A stretch of 64,000 bases of DNA. Source: an uncultured Clostridium sp. GTDB lineage: Bacteria; Bacillota; Clostridia; TANB77; CAG-508. The DNA lies in NCBI GenBank assembly GCA_900556975.1, contig USQZ01000001.1:15036-79035 (forward strand). Reading direction: 5' to 3'. The translations under genes were made by a program, and so were the position numbers. Positions 44,161-53,719 of the stretch are shown in pieces. Every line of letters begins with the position of its first letter. Position 1 is the stretch's first letter. The notes under the pieces are model-generated. The model was not told the origin of the DNA. It saw only the letters and a program-made list of their open reading frames with translations, and searched no databases.

Positions 44161-45031
44161 AAGTATGACAGGCTTTGGAAGAGCTAGATTTGAGTGCGAA
44201 GGAAGAGAATACAGTGTTGAGATTAGATCTGTAAATCATAAATATAGTGATATTTCTATAAAAATGCCTAGACAGATTTCATATTTGGAGGAGAAAGTTA
44301 GAAAAGAAGTTTCTGCTAAAGTTTCTAGAGGAAAAATTGATATTTTTATTACTATGCAAGATTATAGTGAAAAAGGAAAAAATATTAAGATAAATAAGGA
44401 ACTTGCTAAGATTTATATTTCACAATTAAGAGAATTAGCTGAGGAAACTGGAATTTCAGCTAACATTGATGTTATTGATATTTCAAAGTTTCCAGAGGTT
44501 TTAAGTATTTCTGATGAAGACAATGAAGAGCTTTATTGGAGCGAGTTATCACAGGTTTTGAATATTGCTTTAGATAACTTTGTTTCAATGAGAGAAGTTG
44601 AAGGAAGTAAAATATGTGAGGATTTAAAAGTTAGAATTGACCGTATTCAGAAAAAAGTTTCTGAGATTTCTTCGTATTCTGCTGGACTTGTGGACGAATA
44701 TATAGTAAAATTAAAAGGAAGAGTAAAAGAACTAATGAATACAGATATTATAGATGAGAATAGATTAGCACAAGAAATTGTGATTTTTTCTGATAAGTCA
44801 TCTATACAGGAAGAGCTAACAAGATTAAATAGTCATATATCTCAATTTTTGAGTTTAATTCAATCTGGTGCATCTCCAGTTGGTAAGAAATTTGATTTTA
44901 TTATTCAGGAGATGAATAGAGAAGTTAATACTATTGGATCAAAGGCTAATAGTACGGATATTTCAAAATGTGTAATTGAATTAAAAACTGAAATTGAAGA
45001 TGTTAGGGAACAAATTCAAAATATTGAGTAG
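44153..45031 (+). CDS. yicC: YicC/YloC family endoribonuclease
   Basis: The 292-residue protein begins with the invariant [11 protein letters not shown] and ends with the DUF1732 block ([39 protein letters not shown]). Recent work names YicC/YloC as an endoribonuclease affecting small RNAs. The ATG at 44153 overlaps the upstream gene by eight bases, and earlier ATGs in that frame belong to the other gene. It heads the conserved group yicC-remA-rpoZ-gmk. Confidence 0.93.
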   Translation: MIKSMTGFGRARFECEGREYSVEIRSVNHKYSDISIKMPRQISYLEEKVRKEVSAKVSRGKIDIFITMQDYSEKGKNIKINKELAKIYISQLRELAEETGISANIDVIDISKFPEVLSISDEDNEELYWSELSQVLNIALDNFVSMREVEGSKICEDLKVRIDRIQKKVSEISSYSAGLVDEYIVKLKGRVKELMNTDIIDENRLAQEIVIFSDKSSIQEELTRLNSHISQFLSLIQSGASPVGKKFDFIIQEMNREVNTIGSKANSTDISKCVIELKTEIEDVREQIQNIE

Positions 45032-45045
45032 AAAGGAAGATGCTT

Positions 45046-45294
45046 ATGCAACTAATTAACATCGGTTTTGGAAATATAGTTTCTGCAAATAGAATAATCT
45101 CTATAGTGAGTCCTGAATCTGCACCAATAAAAAGATTGGTTCAAGAAGCAAAAGACTCAAAGATGGCAATTGATGCTACGTACGGAAGAAGAACAAGAGC
45201 TGTTATTATTATGGATTCGGGACATATTATTTTATCAGCTGTCCAACCAGAAACAGTAGCAGGTAGATTAGATAAAGATGTAGTTGAAGAATAG
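45046..45294 (+). CDS. remA: Extracellular matrix regulator RemA (DUF370)
   Basis: An 82-residue protein with [24 protein letters not shown] and [28 protein letters not shown], typical of RemA. In Bacillus, RemA is a DNA-binding activator of biofilm matrix operons. AAAGGAAG suits the second ATG (45046) better than the first (45040). Its placement directly between yicC and rpoZ/gmk matches other Firmicutes. Confidence 0.93.
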   Translation: MQLINIGFGNIVSANRIISIVSPESAPIKRLVQEAKDSKMAIDATYGRRTRAVIIMDSGHIILSAVQPETVAGRLDKDVVEE

Positions 45295-45320
45295 ATTAAT
45301 TTGTAAGGAGGCGTATTATT

Positions 45321-45599
45321 ATGATGGTAAAACCTACAGTAAATGAATTACTAGAAAAAATAGATGATAGATATCGTTTAGTTCTAGTAACTTCAAAAAG
45401 AGCAAGACAATTAGCAGAAGGTGCTGAACCTTTAACTGATAAACATGAAGAAAGTTTTGTAACTCTTGCTGCGCAAGAAATTGCTGAGGGAAAAGTTACA
45501 GCAGTTGATGATGGAAATTCTGAGGATGATGACGAAGAAAATATTGATGAACCTGATATTGAAGCTAATATCGAAGTTGAAAATCCAACAAGAAAATAA
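45321..45599 (+). CDS. rpoZ: RNA polymerase omega subunit
   Basis: A 92-residue protein with the omega core (RYRLVLVTSKRARQLAEGAE and EESFVTLAAQEIAEGKV) and an acidic C-terminal tail. Omega helps assemble and stabilise the beta-prime subunit. AAGGAGG lies before the ATG. Here rpoZ precedes gmk, whereas gmk-rpoZ is the more common order. A terminator follows directly. Confidence 0.93.
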   Translation: MMVKPTVNELLEKIDDRYRLVLVTSKRARQLAEGAEPLTDKHEESFVTLAAQEIAEGKVTAVDDGNSEDDDEENIDEPDIEANIEVENPTRK

Positions 45600-45602
45600 T
45601 TA

Positions 45603-45640
45603 AAAAATAGCGTATTTTGTTATGAATACGCTAATTTTTT
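45603..45640 (+). terminator. Intrinsic terminator after rpoZ
   Basis: AAAATAGCGTATT pairs with AATACGCTAATTTT around TTGTTATG, and a T run follows. gmk beyond it must have its own promoter or depend on read-through. Confidence 0.82.
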
Positions 45641-45649
45641 CTATTATAA

Positions 45650-45716
45650 GAATAACTTGTATAAAATTTGCTTGCAATTTTATATATAAATAAGGATGCA
45701 AACTTAAAAAGTTATG
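45650..45716 (-). repeat. Dispersed repeat family B, partial copy
   Basis: On the minus strand ATAACTTTTTAAGTTTGCATCC, AAAATTGCAAGCAAATTTTATAC and an AT-rich end follow the same order as the 35.7 kb copy. Confidence 0.5.
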
Positions 45717-45764
45717 ATGAAAAAATGTTCTAATAGGAAAGTATTAAATAAAGGAGGAAGTGAA

Positions 45765-46340
45765 ATGTTACTTATTTTATCTGGAGTTGCTGGCTCAGGA
45801 AAAGACACAATAAAAAAAGAATTAATTAAAAGAATGGAAAATGTTGAGTCATTGCCTTCTTATACTTCAAGACCACAAAGACCAGGGGATATTAATGGAC
45901 AAACATATTGTTTTGTTACTAAAGAAGAATTCGAAAAAATGTTAGAAAATGGCGAATTTTATGAATATGATGTTCATCACAATAATTATTATGGTACTTC
46001 AAAGAAATTTTTAAATGATAAAATTGCTAGTGGTAAAATAATTGTTAAGGATATTGATGTTAATGGAACTGAGCATTTGAAAGAAATTTTAAAGAATGAT
46101 ACTAAAGTTGTTACTGTATTTTTAAAGGTTCCAAAGGAAGAGTTAAAAAGAAGACTTGAGAATAGAATTGATAAACCAGGTCCTGATGAGGTTAAGCTTA
46201 GACTTAATAGATTTGATTATGAAGAATCTAAAATTGGTTTATATGATTATGTTTTGAAAAATAATGATTTAGAGAAAACTGTTCAAATTATTATGACTAT
46301 TATTGAAAATGAGGTTCGTTTAGAGATTGAAGGAAAATAG
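45765..46340 (+). CDS. gmk: Guanylate kinase
   Basis: The 191-residue kinase converts GMP to GDP. SGVAGSGKDTIKKELIKR is the P-loop, with Asp after the usual Gly-Lys-Ser/Thr position, giving GKD in place of the more usual GKS/T. The GMP-binding block PSYTSRPQRPGDINGQTYCFVTKEEFEKM is intact. AAGGAGG nine bases upstream supports ATG 45765. An in-frame ATG at 45714 has no ribosome binding site. The substituted P-loop residue is unusual and worth noting. Confidence 0.9.
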   Translation: MLLILSGVAGSGKDTIKKELIKRMENVESLPSYTSRPQRPGDINGQTYCFVTKEEFEKMLENGEFYEYDVHHNNYYGTSKKFLNDKIASGKIIVKDIDVNGTEHLKEILKNDTKVVTVFLKVPKEELKRRLENRIDKPGPDEVKLRLNRFDYEESKIGLYDYVLKNNDLEKTVQIIMTIIENEVRLEIEGK

Positions 46341-46371
46341 TTGGTTTAAATAGGATTTTTAGGGGACGTTG

Positions 46372-46508
46372 AAAATGACAAGTGTGTTAATTTCAACGTC
46401 TTTGTTAATGTTGATTGACTAAGAATAGAAAAAGTTTATGTAACAGTTCGTGATGGTTATTGGATGATGAGGTGCATGTCAAAAAGGACGTCCCCATGAC
46501 ATAGATGG
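46372..46508. repeat. Degenerate REP-like intergenic sequence
   Basis: GGGGACGTTGAAA pairs with TTTCAACGTC nearby, and the complementary GGACGTCCCC recurs at 46488-46497 inside an ATGTCA/TGACAT inverted repeat. The GGGGACGTT/ACGTCCCC edges recall REP sequences mobilised by Y1 transposases in Firmicutes. No transposase is present. The rest of the 310-base gap 46341-46650 shows only the priA promoter. Confidence 0.45.
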
Positions 46509-46598
46509 TGAAGGGTGGTTAAAAAGAATATTCACACGATATTTTGCGATGATTGCTGAGGTTGAGGTGTATGCTTGAAAGAACGTTCCTATAACACT

Positions 46599-46627
46599 TT
46601 GCAATGGTTACATTTTTTTGTTATACT
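46599..46627 (+). promoter_or_regulatory. SigA promoter of priA-def-fmt
   Basis: TTGCAA (46599-46604) and TATACT (46622-46627) with a 17-base spacer. Confidence 0.7.
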
Positions 46628-46650
46628 TACATGGGTAAAGGAGTTAATAT

Positions 46651-48874
46651 ATGTTTGCTTCAATTTTAATTAATACTAATGCAAAGGAATTGAATAGAGT
46701 TTTTGATTATGTGGTTCCAAAGGAGTACGAGAATGTGATTTCTGTTGGGGCTAGAGTTTTTGTGCCATTTGGTAAGGGTAAGAATTTGTCAGAGGGGTAT
46801 GTTGTAGATTTGATTGATTCTTCTGAATTTGCTAATAAGGAGATTGCGAGTATAGAGGACTCTATTTTAACAGAGGATAATGTGGAACTTGCTAAATTGA
46901 TGGCTCAGAAGTATTTTTGTAATGTTGCAGATTGTATTAAATTAATGTTACCTCCAGGTGCTTCAAAAAAGGATTTGGATAAAAGGGTTAAAGATAAGAC
47001 TGCTAGATTTGTTTATTTAAATAAAGAAAAAAATGAGATAAGATTTGATATAGATAATAATATTAAGAGCGATAAGCATAAAAAATTGTTGGAGTTTTTG
47101 CTTGAAAATGATGGGTTTGATGTTACAGATTTAGAGACTATTACTGAAGTTAGTAAGGGGATAATGAAGACCTTAGAGAAAAATGGTTATATAAAATTTG
47201 TTTATGAAAAGGTAAATAGAAATCCGTTTGCTCATAAAAATATTGAAAGAGATTCTAAGCTTGAACTTAATGATGAACAACAATCGGTTTATGATCAGGT
47301 TGAGTTTATGATTGAAAATGAAGAGTTTGCGGAGTTTTTATTGAAAGGAATTACTGGTTCTGGAAAGACAGAAGTGTATTTACAAGTTATTGAAAAGGCT
47401 TTGAGTATGGGAAAAAGGGCAATGGTGCTTGTTCCAGAGATTTCTCTTACACCTCAAATTGTTGATAGGTTTTTAGCTAGATTTGGTGATTGTGTTGCTG
47501 TTTTGCATAGCAAATTGTCAGATGGTGAGAGGTTTGATGAGTGGAATAAAATTAAAAATGGTGAGGCTAAAATTATAATTGGCGCTCGTTCAGCTATTTT
47601 TGCTCCTATAGAAAATTTAGGGATAATTATTATTGATGAAGAGCATGATAATTCATATAAATCTGATATGATACCACGTTATCATGCAAAAGATATTGCG
47701 AGATTTATTGCTAAAAAAAATAATATCCCTTTGATTTTAGGAAGTGCTACCCCTGATATTTGTGATTATTATAAGGCTTTGAATCATGATAAGGAACTTG
47801 TTGAACTTACGAAACGTGCTAATAATGCTAGTTTGCCTAATATTGAAATTGTTGATATGAGGCAGGAGTTGGCTGTCCGGAAATAGGTCAATGTTTAGCT
47901 TGAAGTTGCAAGAAAAATTAGCTGAAAATTTGAAAAACAAAATGCAGACAATTTTATTTATAAATAGAAGAGGTTTTTCAACATTTGTTATGTGTAGGGA
48001 TTGTGGTTATGTTGTTAAATGTCCTAATTGTAATATTGCACTAACATATCATAGTTTTGGAAATATGCTTAAATGCCATTATTGCGGACATGAGCAACCA
48101 GTTTTGAAAGTATGTCCAGAGTGTGGTAGTTCTAAAATAAAATATTTTGGAACTGGTACTCAAAAGGTTGAGAGTGAAATTTCGAAGTTATTTCCAGAGG
48201 CATCTACGATTAGAATGGATATAGATACTGTTAGTAAAAAGAATTCACATGAGAATATTTTAAGTAAATTTAAAAATGAGAATATAGATATTTTAATTGG
48301 AACACAGATGATTGTTAAGGGACATCATTTTCCAAATGTTACTTTGGTTGGTGTTATTGCTGCTGATGGTACTCTTAATATTGGTGATTATCGTGCAGAG
48401 GAACGTACATTCCAGACTATTACTCAAGTTGCTGGTAGAGCTGGTAGAGGAGAACAAAAAGGTGATGTTATTGTTCAGACTTATAATCCAGATAATTATG
48501 CTATTGTTTGTAGCAAAAATCAGGATTATGAAAAATTTTATGATGGTGAGATCATGCTTAGAAAAAGGTTGAATTATCCGCCTTTCTGCGATATAATACT
48601 TATCAGGGTTAATGGAGAGAACTTGGAAAATGTTAAAAAAGTTTCGGCAAAATTGTATGAAGAATTGCTAAAAGAAAGAAATGAAAATTTACTGATTTAT
48701 AAACCAGTTGCTTCACCTATTGATAAAATTCAGAATACATATAGATGGAGAATTATTATTAAAGGAAAGCTTAATAGAAAGGCAATTTATACGATAAATA
48801 GTGCTATAGGAAAATTAAAAAAGGTTAAAGATATTAATATAATTGTTGATACTAATCCAAGTAATATGATGTAG
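46651..48874 (+). CDS. priA: Primosomal helicase PriA, expressed through a +1 frameshift at CGGA
   Basis: Frames 46651-47877 and 47879-48874 join to 740 residues, a normal PriA length. Before the break are the 3'-DNA-binding domain, Walker A (KGITGSGKTEVYL) and DEEHDNSYKSD. After it come the zinc cysteines (CRDCGYVVKCPNC, CHYCG, CPECGS), helicase motifs V/VI (GTQMIVKGHHFPNVTLVG, QVAGRAGRGEQKGDVIVQT) and the C-terminal domain. At the join the zero frame ends AVRK-stop, while skipping one C gives AVGNRSMFSLKLQEKL, which matches the NGNRSMFS block that I recall from Bacillus PriA. The unshifted product would lack the second helicase lobe. GGAG lies before the ATG, with the promoter just upstream. 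Confidence 0.9.
47878..47881 (+). other. +1 frameshift site CGGA in priA
   Basis: The zero frame reads GCT-GTC-CGG-AAA-TAG. Skipping C47878 gives GTC-GGA-AAT-AGG-TCA-ATG. The zero-frame stop is two codons after CGG. An AGGAG (47864-47868) lies nine bases upstream, a possible stimulator as in prfB but at different spacing. Confidence 0.82.
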
Positions 48875-48891
48875 AAGAGGAGAGAATTAAT

Positions 48892-49383
48892 ATGGCAATA
48901 CGTAGTTTAAGATATGAAGGAGACGAAATTTTAAAGAAAAATTCAAGAAAAATTGAAGTAATTGATGATAGAATAAAACAATTAGCCGAGGATATGTTTG
49001 ATACTATGCATAAATTTGATGGATTAGGACTTGCTGGTGTTCAAGTTGGAGTTTTGAAAAGAATAATTGTTATTGATTTATATGATGATGTATCAAAATT
49101 TTGCTTAATCAATCCTGAAATAGTTGAAACTTCAAAAGAAACTGTCGAATTAGAGGAAGGATGTTTGAGCTATCCAAATCAATTCGGTAAAGTTGTAAGA
49201 TTTGCTAAGGTAAAAGTTAAGGCTTTAGATTTAGATGGAAAAAAGGTTACACTTGAGGCTGAAGGACTTTTGGCACAAGCATTACAACATGAAATAGATC
49301 ATTTAAATGGTCAAACTTTTAAAGAAAAGATTTTACCAGGAACATTTGAAATTATTACACCTCAAGAAGATGAGAGAAGATAA
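48892..49383 (+). CDS. def: Peptide deformylase
   Basis: A 163-residue metalloenzyme that removes N-formyl from nascent proteins. Motif 1 is GLAGVQVG (usually GLAAPQVG), motif 2 is EEGCLSYP with the metal-binding Cys, and motif 3 is QHEIDHLNG with HExxH. GAGGAG lies before the ATG. It sits between priA and fmt, the expected priA-def-fmt order. Confidence 0.95.
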   Translation: MAIRSLRYEGDEILKKNSRKIEVIDDRIKQLAEDMFDTMHKFDGLGLAGVQVGVLKRIIVIDLYDDVSKFCLINPEIVETSKETVELEEGCLSYPNQFGKVVRFAKVKVKALDLDGKKVTLEAEGLLAQALQHEIDHLNGQTFKEKILPGTFEIITPQEDERR

Positions 49384-49410
49384 TTATAAAGTTTGAAAGG
49401 AGATTTTTTA

Positions 49411-50346
49411 ATGAAGATTGTTTTTATGGGAACTCCTGATTTTGCTAGGGATTCATTAAAGGCTGTTGTTGAGGCTGGACATGAAGTAGCTCTTGTTGTT
49501 ACAAATCCTGATAAACCAAAGGGAAGAGGTATGAAGCTTATTCCTTCTGATGTTAAAAAATATGCAATTGAACAAAATTTAGAGGTTGTTCAACCTGTTA
49601 AAGTGAGAAATAATCCAGAGTTTGTTGAACAATTAAAGAATATTAATCCTGATGTTATCTGTGTTGTGGCTTATGGAAAAATAATTCCTAAGGAGATATT
49701 AGATATTCCAAGATTGGGTTGTATTAATGTTCATGGTTCATTACTTCCAAAGTATAGAGGTGCTGCTCCAATTCAATGGGCTGTTTTAAATGGAGATAAG
49801 GAAACGGGTATAACTACAATGTTTATGGATGTTGGAATGGATACTGGTGATATGATAAATAAGGAAGTTGTACAGATTGGTGATGATGAAACTACTGGCG
49901 AACTTTGGGATAGATTATCTATTATTGGTGCTAATTTGCTTGTTAAAACTTTAGAAGATTTAGAAAATGGAACATATAAAAGAGAAAAACAGGGTGATGA
50001 TTTTACTGTTGCTCCAATGATAAAAAAAGAGATGGCAAAAATTGATTGGGAAAATCAAACATCTAGTGAAATTAAAAATCTTGTTAGAGGTTTAAATCCT
50101 TTTATGGGTGCATTTTCATTTTTGAATGATAAGAAAATTAAAATTTGGAAAGTTGAAAAATTGAATGATAAATCTGAAAAAGAGCCTGGAACTGTATTGG
50201 TTTCTGATTCTAAAGCTGGATTAGTTATTGCCACAAATGATGGAGCTGTATCCGTTTTAGAAATTCAAGGTGAAAATTCTAAAAGAATGGGTATTTCAGA
50301 TTATTTGAGAGGAAATAAAATTTTAGTTGATGAGAAATTCAAATAA
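49411..50346 (+). CDS. fmt: Methionyl-tRNA formyltransferase
   Basis: The 311-residue enzyme formylates initiator Met-tRNA with 10-formyl-THF. MKIVFMGTPDFARDSL opens it. The catalytic block INVHGSLLPKYRGAAPIQWAVLNG and VGMDTGDM follow, with the C-terminal OB-like domain (about 205-311). AAAGGAG supports ATG 49411 over the earlier in-frame codon. fhs at 54200 makes its cofactor precursor. Confidence 0.96.
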   Translation: MKIVFMGTPDFARDSLKAVVEAGHEVALVVTNPDKPKGRGMKLIPSDVKKYAIEQNLEVVQPVKVRNNPEFVEQLKNINPDVICVVAYGKIIPKEILDIPRLGCINVHGSLLPKYRGAAPIQWAVLNGDKETGITTMFMDVGMDTGDMINKEVVQIGDDETTGELWDRLSIIGANLLVKTLEDLENGTYKREKQGDDFTVAPMIKKEMAKIDWENQTSSEIKNLVRGLNPFMGAFSFLNDKKIKIWKVEKLNDKSEKEPGTVLVSDSKAGLVIATNDGAVSVLEIQGENSKRMGISDYLRGNKILVDEKFK

Positions 50347-50349
50347 TGG

Positions 50350-50378
50350 TTGTAAAAAATTTGCTTAATTGATATACT
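50350..50378 (+). promoter_or_regulatory. SigA promoter of the asp23-amaP-nusB operon
   Basis: TTGTAA (50350-50355) and TATACT (50373-50378) with a 17-base spacer, just after the fmt stop. Confidence 0.65.
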
Positions 50379-50404
50379 ATTAAAAGATTAAGGAGGATTT
50401 GCAA

Positions 50405-50785
50405 ATGGATGAAGAAAAGGATTTAACAGAGGTTAATGTTGAAAATTCTGATGGAGAAGGAATTCGTATTGCAAATGATGTAATTGCAGCAATTGCAAAT
50501 AAGTCAGCTTCAGAAGTTCCAGGAGTTTTTAGTATGTCTGGAGGAATTTCAGATGTTTTTGGAAAGAAAATGTCAAAAGGAATTAAAGTTGATGCTGATG
50601 AGAAAAATACTAAAATAGATGTAAACATCATAGTTGAATATGGTGTTAGAATTCCAGATATAGCATTTGAGATTCAAAATCGTGTAAAAAAGGCTGTTGA
50701 GTCAATGACTGGACTTGTTGTAACTGAGGTTAATGTGCATGTTCAAGGAGTTAATTTGCCTGATGAAGAAAATAATGAAAATTAA
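50405..50785 (+). CDS. Asp23/Gls24 family envelope stress protein
   Basis: A 126-residue protein with the Asp23 domain (IRIANDVIAAIANKSASEVPGVFSMSGG, then VNIIVEYGVRIPDIAFEIQNRVKKAVE and VNVHVQGV). Asp23 proteins form filaments near the membrane, anchored by AmaP, and respond to envelope or alkaline stress. AAGGAGG suits ATG 50405. The next two genes are the anchor and a small partner. Confidence 0.93.
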   Translation: MDEEKDLTEVNVENSDGEGIRIANDVIAAIANKSASEVPGVFSMSGGISDVFGKKMSKGIKVDADEKNTKIDVNIIVEYGVRIPDIAFEIQNRVKKAVESMTGLVVTEVNVHVQGVNLPDEENNEN

Positions 50786-50808
50786 TTTTACAGAAGAGGA
50801 GAGTAAAA

Positions 50809-51351
50809 ATGAAATTAGTTGATAGATTTAGTATGATTGTTTTTTCAATTATTGTATTTATATTATCTGGATTCACAATATTGGTTAGCACAAATATTAT
50901 AGATGTAGATATATTTAATAGTATGTTTGATTTGTTATCAGAAAATATTGTTCTTACAGTTTGTGCATGTATTTTATTATGTTTATGGTCAGTTTCAAAT
51001 ATTTTTTTTAGAAATGGTTCTAAAAATGAAAATGCCAATGGAGTTTTATTAGAAAATGCAAATGGTTCATTATTGATAACAAGAGAATCTATTTCTAATC
51101 TAGTTGAATCAGTTTTGAAAAAGAATGATGAAATAAAAGAGGCTAGTGTAAAAATTGAATTTGATGCTGATAAAGATGTTATTATAAATATTGTTGCTAT
51201 TATTAAGGATAATGCAATAATTAAGGAAACATCTTCAAAATTGCAGGAAAACATTAAACTTGCAATTAAAAGGGCAACAGATTTAGAAGTAAGTAATGTT
51301 AATATTAAGATAAAAAATGTTGAGCAAGAGAAGAAAGTAACACCACAATAA
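50809..51351 (+). CDS. amaP: Alkaline shock response membrane anchor protein AmaP
   Basis: A 180-residue protein with two N-terminal membrane helices (about 8-28 and 48-65) and a cytoplasmic Asp23-like domain from about 85 (LLITRESISNLVESVLKKNDEIKEASVKIEF). It tethers Asp23 to the membrane. It lies 23 bases after the Asp23 gene, with GAGGAG. Confidence 0.9.
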   Translation: MKLVDRFSMIVFSIIVFILSGFTILVSTNIIDVDIFNSMFDLLSENIVLTVCACILLCLWSVSNIFFRNGSKNENANGVLLENANGSLLITRESISNLVESVLKKNDEIKEASVKIEFDADKDVIINIVAIIKDNAIIKETSSKLQENIKLAIKRATDLEVSNVNIKIKNVEQEKKVTPQ

Positions 51352-51364
51352 AGGAGAGATTTCT

Positions 51365-51568
51365 ATGGAAAAATTTCTACAATTCGTAATCGATAATAAG
51401 TATCCAATTATAGGATTTATTGTAGCGATAGTTTTAATTGCTACTGGATTATATAAATTAATAATTCCTATAGCTTTAATAATTTTTGGAATATATGGTG
51501 GAATATATTTTCAAAAGAATAAAGAAGAAGTAAAAGAAAAAATTAAAAATTTTATTGATAAATTATAA
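51365..51568 (+). CDS. DUF2273-like small membrane protein
   Basis: A 67-residue protein with two close membrane segments (about 10-47, PIIGFIVAIVLIATGLYKLI and IALIIFGIYGGIYF) and a short basic tail. Size and position between amaP and nusB match the DUF2273 proteins of Asp23 operons. AAGGAGAG lies before the ATG. Confidence 0.82.
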   Translation: MEKFLQFVIDNKYPIIGFIVAIVLIATGLYKLIIPIALIIFGIYGGIYFQKNKEEVKEKIKNFIDKL

Positions 51569-51580
51569 AAGGAGTAAGAG

Positions 51581-51976
51581 ATGAACAGATCGTCAATGAG
51601 AGAACTTGCTTTTAAGGCAATGTATGGAATGGAAATTCAAAAGGAATATACAAAAGAGCAATTAGAGTTATTTTTAGAGGATAATGAAATAACTGATGAA
51701 GTTGCTGTAGAGTACATAACTTCTGTTTATGAAGGAATAGAAAAAAATAAAGAAGAGATATTGGATTTGATTTCAAAGAATTTAAAAAGAGATTGGACTA
51801 TTGATAGAATTTCAAAAGTTAATTTGGCTATTTTAAAAATTGCTATTTATGAAATTAAATTTAATGAATTGCCATTTAAAGTTGTAATCAATGAAGCTGT
51901 TGAACTTGCAAAAAAATATGGAGATGAGGCTGCTCCTCTTTTTGTAAATGGTGTTCTTGCTAGTATAGTAAATTAA
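51581..51976 (+). CDS. nusB: Transcription antitermination factor NusB
   Basis: A 131-residue all-helical protein with RELAFKAMYGMEIQ at the start and the family block INEAVELAKKYGDEAAPLFVNGVLASI at the end. With NusE (S10) it binds boxA RNA for rRNA antitermination. It is the last gene of the Asp23 operon. Confidence 0.95.
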   Translation: MNRSSMRELAFKAMYGMEIQKEYTKEQLELFLEDNEITDEVAVEYITSVYEGIEKNKEEILDLISKNLKRDWTIDRISKVNLAILKIAIYEIKFNELPFKVVINEAVELAKKYGDEAAPLFVNGVLASIVN

Positions 51977-52013
51977 GATTTAAAAGATTATATTTAAAAA
52001 AGGCCTACTTTTT

Positions 52014-52136
52014 TGAATATAATTTTTTTGTATAATGGAAAGTTCTTCGAAATTTCTATTACATAAAAATAACAATATACAGAAATTTGCATTGCAAATT
52101 TCGCGTGCGAACAAAGATGCAAAAATGTTATAATCA
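52014..52136 (-). repeat. Dispersed repeat family B, reverse-orientation copy
   Basis: On the minus strand TGATTATAAC, TTTGTTCGCACGCGAAATTTGCAATGCAAATTTCTGTATATTG, ATGTAATAGAAA and ATTATAC follow the same order as the 35.7 kb copy. The 285-base gap 51977-52261 holds this and the xseA ribosome binding site. Confidence 0.75.
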
Positions 52137-52261
52137 GCGTAGATATTATAAATAGTCTGTTTTATGCGGAAAAGTCTATATGGAAAAAATAGCTATATAG
52201 ATATACTGCTTTTTATAGAAATTTTATTTTATTAAATCCTAGTGCAGAAAGGTATGTAGTT

Positions 52262-53449
52262 ATGAAAATTGAGCCAATATCAGTTTCAGATTTGAATAAA
52301 TATATGAAAGATAAAGTAGCGAGTGATGAGTATTTAAAAAGTGTCTTTGTTAGAGGTGAAATATCTAATTTTAAGCATCATTATACTGGTCATATGTACT
52401 TTACTCTTAAAGATGAAAATTCATTAATAAAGTGTATTATGTTTAAATCATCAACTCTTACATTAAATTTTGTTCCAAAGGATGGAATGAAAGTTAATGT
52501 TTTAGGAAGTGTAGCTGTTTTTGAAAGAGATGGTGTTTATCAAATTTATTGCAAAGCTATGCAGCAAGATGGTGTGGGTGATTTATATGCTAAGTTTAAA
52601 GAGTTAAAAGATAAATTAGAAAAAGAAGGACTTTTTGATGAGGAACATAAAAAAAGAATTCCAATGATGCCTAAAGTTATTGGTGTTTTAACTTCTAATA
52701 CAGGTGCAGTTATTAAAGACATAATAAATGTTTCAACTAGAAGAAATCCTAATTGTTATATTAGATTGTATTCAGTGCCTGTTCAAGGACCTGGAGCTGC
52801 GGAGAAAATCGCAGATGCTATTAGAGTAATGAATGAGAAGAAATTAGCAGACGTTCTTATTGTTGCAAGAGGTGGTGGATCACTTGAAGATTTGTGGCCT
52901 TTTAATGAAGAGATTGTTGCAAGAGCAATATATGATTCGGAACTTCCTATAATTTCGGCAGTTGGACATGAAACAGATTTTACAATTGCGGATTTTGTGG
53001 CAGATTTAAGAGCTCCAACGCCATCTGCTGCAGCTGAATTAGCTGTTACTGATATATTTGATTTAACAGATAGAATTGGATTGTATAAAAATAGATTACA
53101 AATTTTACTTAGAAAAAAAGTTGAAATATTAAGAATTAGATATGAAAAATGTATGAAGTCTAGAGTTTTTACAGAGCCTTCATATATGTTACAAGATAAG
53201 TATTTAAGAATTGATTCTATGGTAAAAGATTTAGAAAAGATTATAACTTCAAAAATGAAGGATTATAAATTAAAAACGGTTGAAAAAATAACTAAGCTTG
53301 ATGCAATGAGTCCACTTAAAACATTGGCTAGAGGTTATAGTGTTGTTGAAGAAGATGGAAAACTTATTAAATCTGTAAAAGATGTTAAAAAAGATGATAT
53401 AGTAAATATTAGATTGAGTGATGGAAAAGTTGATGCTAAAATAGTGTAG
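52262..53449 (+). CDS. xseA: Exodeoxyribonuclease VII large subunit
   Basis: The 395-residue protein has an N-terminal OB fold (KSVFVRGEISNFKHHYTGHMYFTLKD), the catalytic block VLIVARGGGSLEDLWPFNEEIVARAI, GHETDFTIADFVADLRAPTPSAAAE and a C-terminal coiled coil. With XseB it degrades single-stranded DNA from both ends. AGAAAGG lies before the ATG. Confidence 0.96.
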   Translation: MKIEPISVSDLNKYMKDKVASDEYLKSVFVRGEISNFKHHYTGHMYFTLKDENSLIKCIMFKSSTLTLNFVPKDGMKVNVLGSVAVFERDGVYQIYCKAMQQDGVGDLYAKFKELKDKLEKEGLFDEEHKKRIPMMPKVIGVLTSNTGAVIKDIINVSTRRNPNCYIRLYSVPVQGPGAAEKIADAIRVMNEKKLADVLIVARGGGSLEDLWPFNEEIVARAIYDSELPIISAVGHETDFTIADFVADLRAPTPSAAAELAVTDIFDLTDRIGLYKNRLQILLRKKVEILRIRYEKCMKSRVFTEPSYMLQDKYLRIDSMVKDLEKIITSKMKDYKLKTVEKITKLDAMSPLKTLARGYSVVEEDGKLIKSVKDVKKDDIVNIRLSDGKVDAKIV

Positions 53450-53474
53450 AGTAAATTAGAAGGGGAAATATACA

Positions 53475-53702
53475 ATGAAAGATAAAAAAGATTTTGAACA
53501 AATGTTAGATGATTTAGAGGAGATTGTACAATCTTTAGAAAAAGATGATTTGAAATTAGATGAGTCTATTGCGAAATTTGAAGAAGGAATGAAGATTGCT
53601 AAAGAATGCAATAAAGAAATAGAGGAAGCTGAAAAGAAGATTACTATTTTGATTAATGAAAATGGAGAAATTAAAGAGGAAGACTTCAAAACAGAAGATT
53701 AA
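53475..53702 (+). CDS. xseB: Exodeoxyribonuclease VII small subunit
   Basis: A 75-residue helical hairpin protein (DFEQMLDDLEEIVQSLEKDDLKLDESIAKFEEGMK) typical of XseB, 25 bases after xseA. Confidence 0.95.
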   Translation: MKDKKDFEQMLDDLEEIVQSLEKDDLKLDESIAKFEEGMKIAKECNKEIEEAEKKITILINENGEIKEEDFKTED

Positions 53703-53719
53703 TAAGTTGTAGGAGAATA

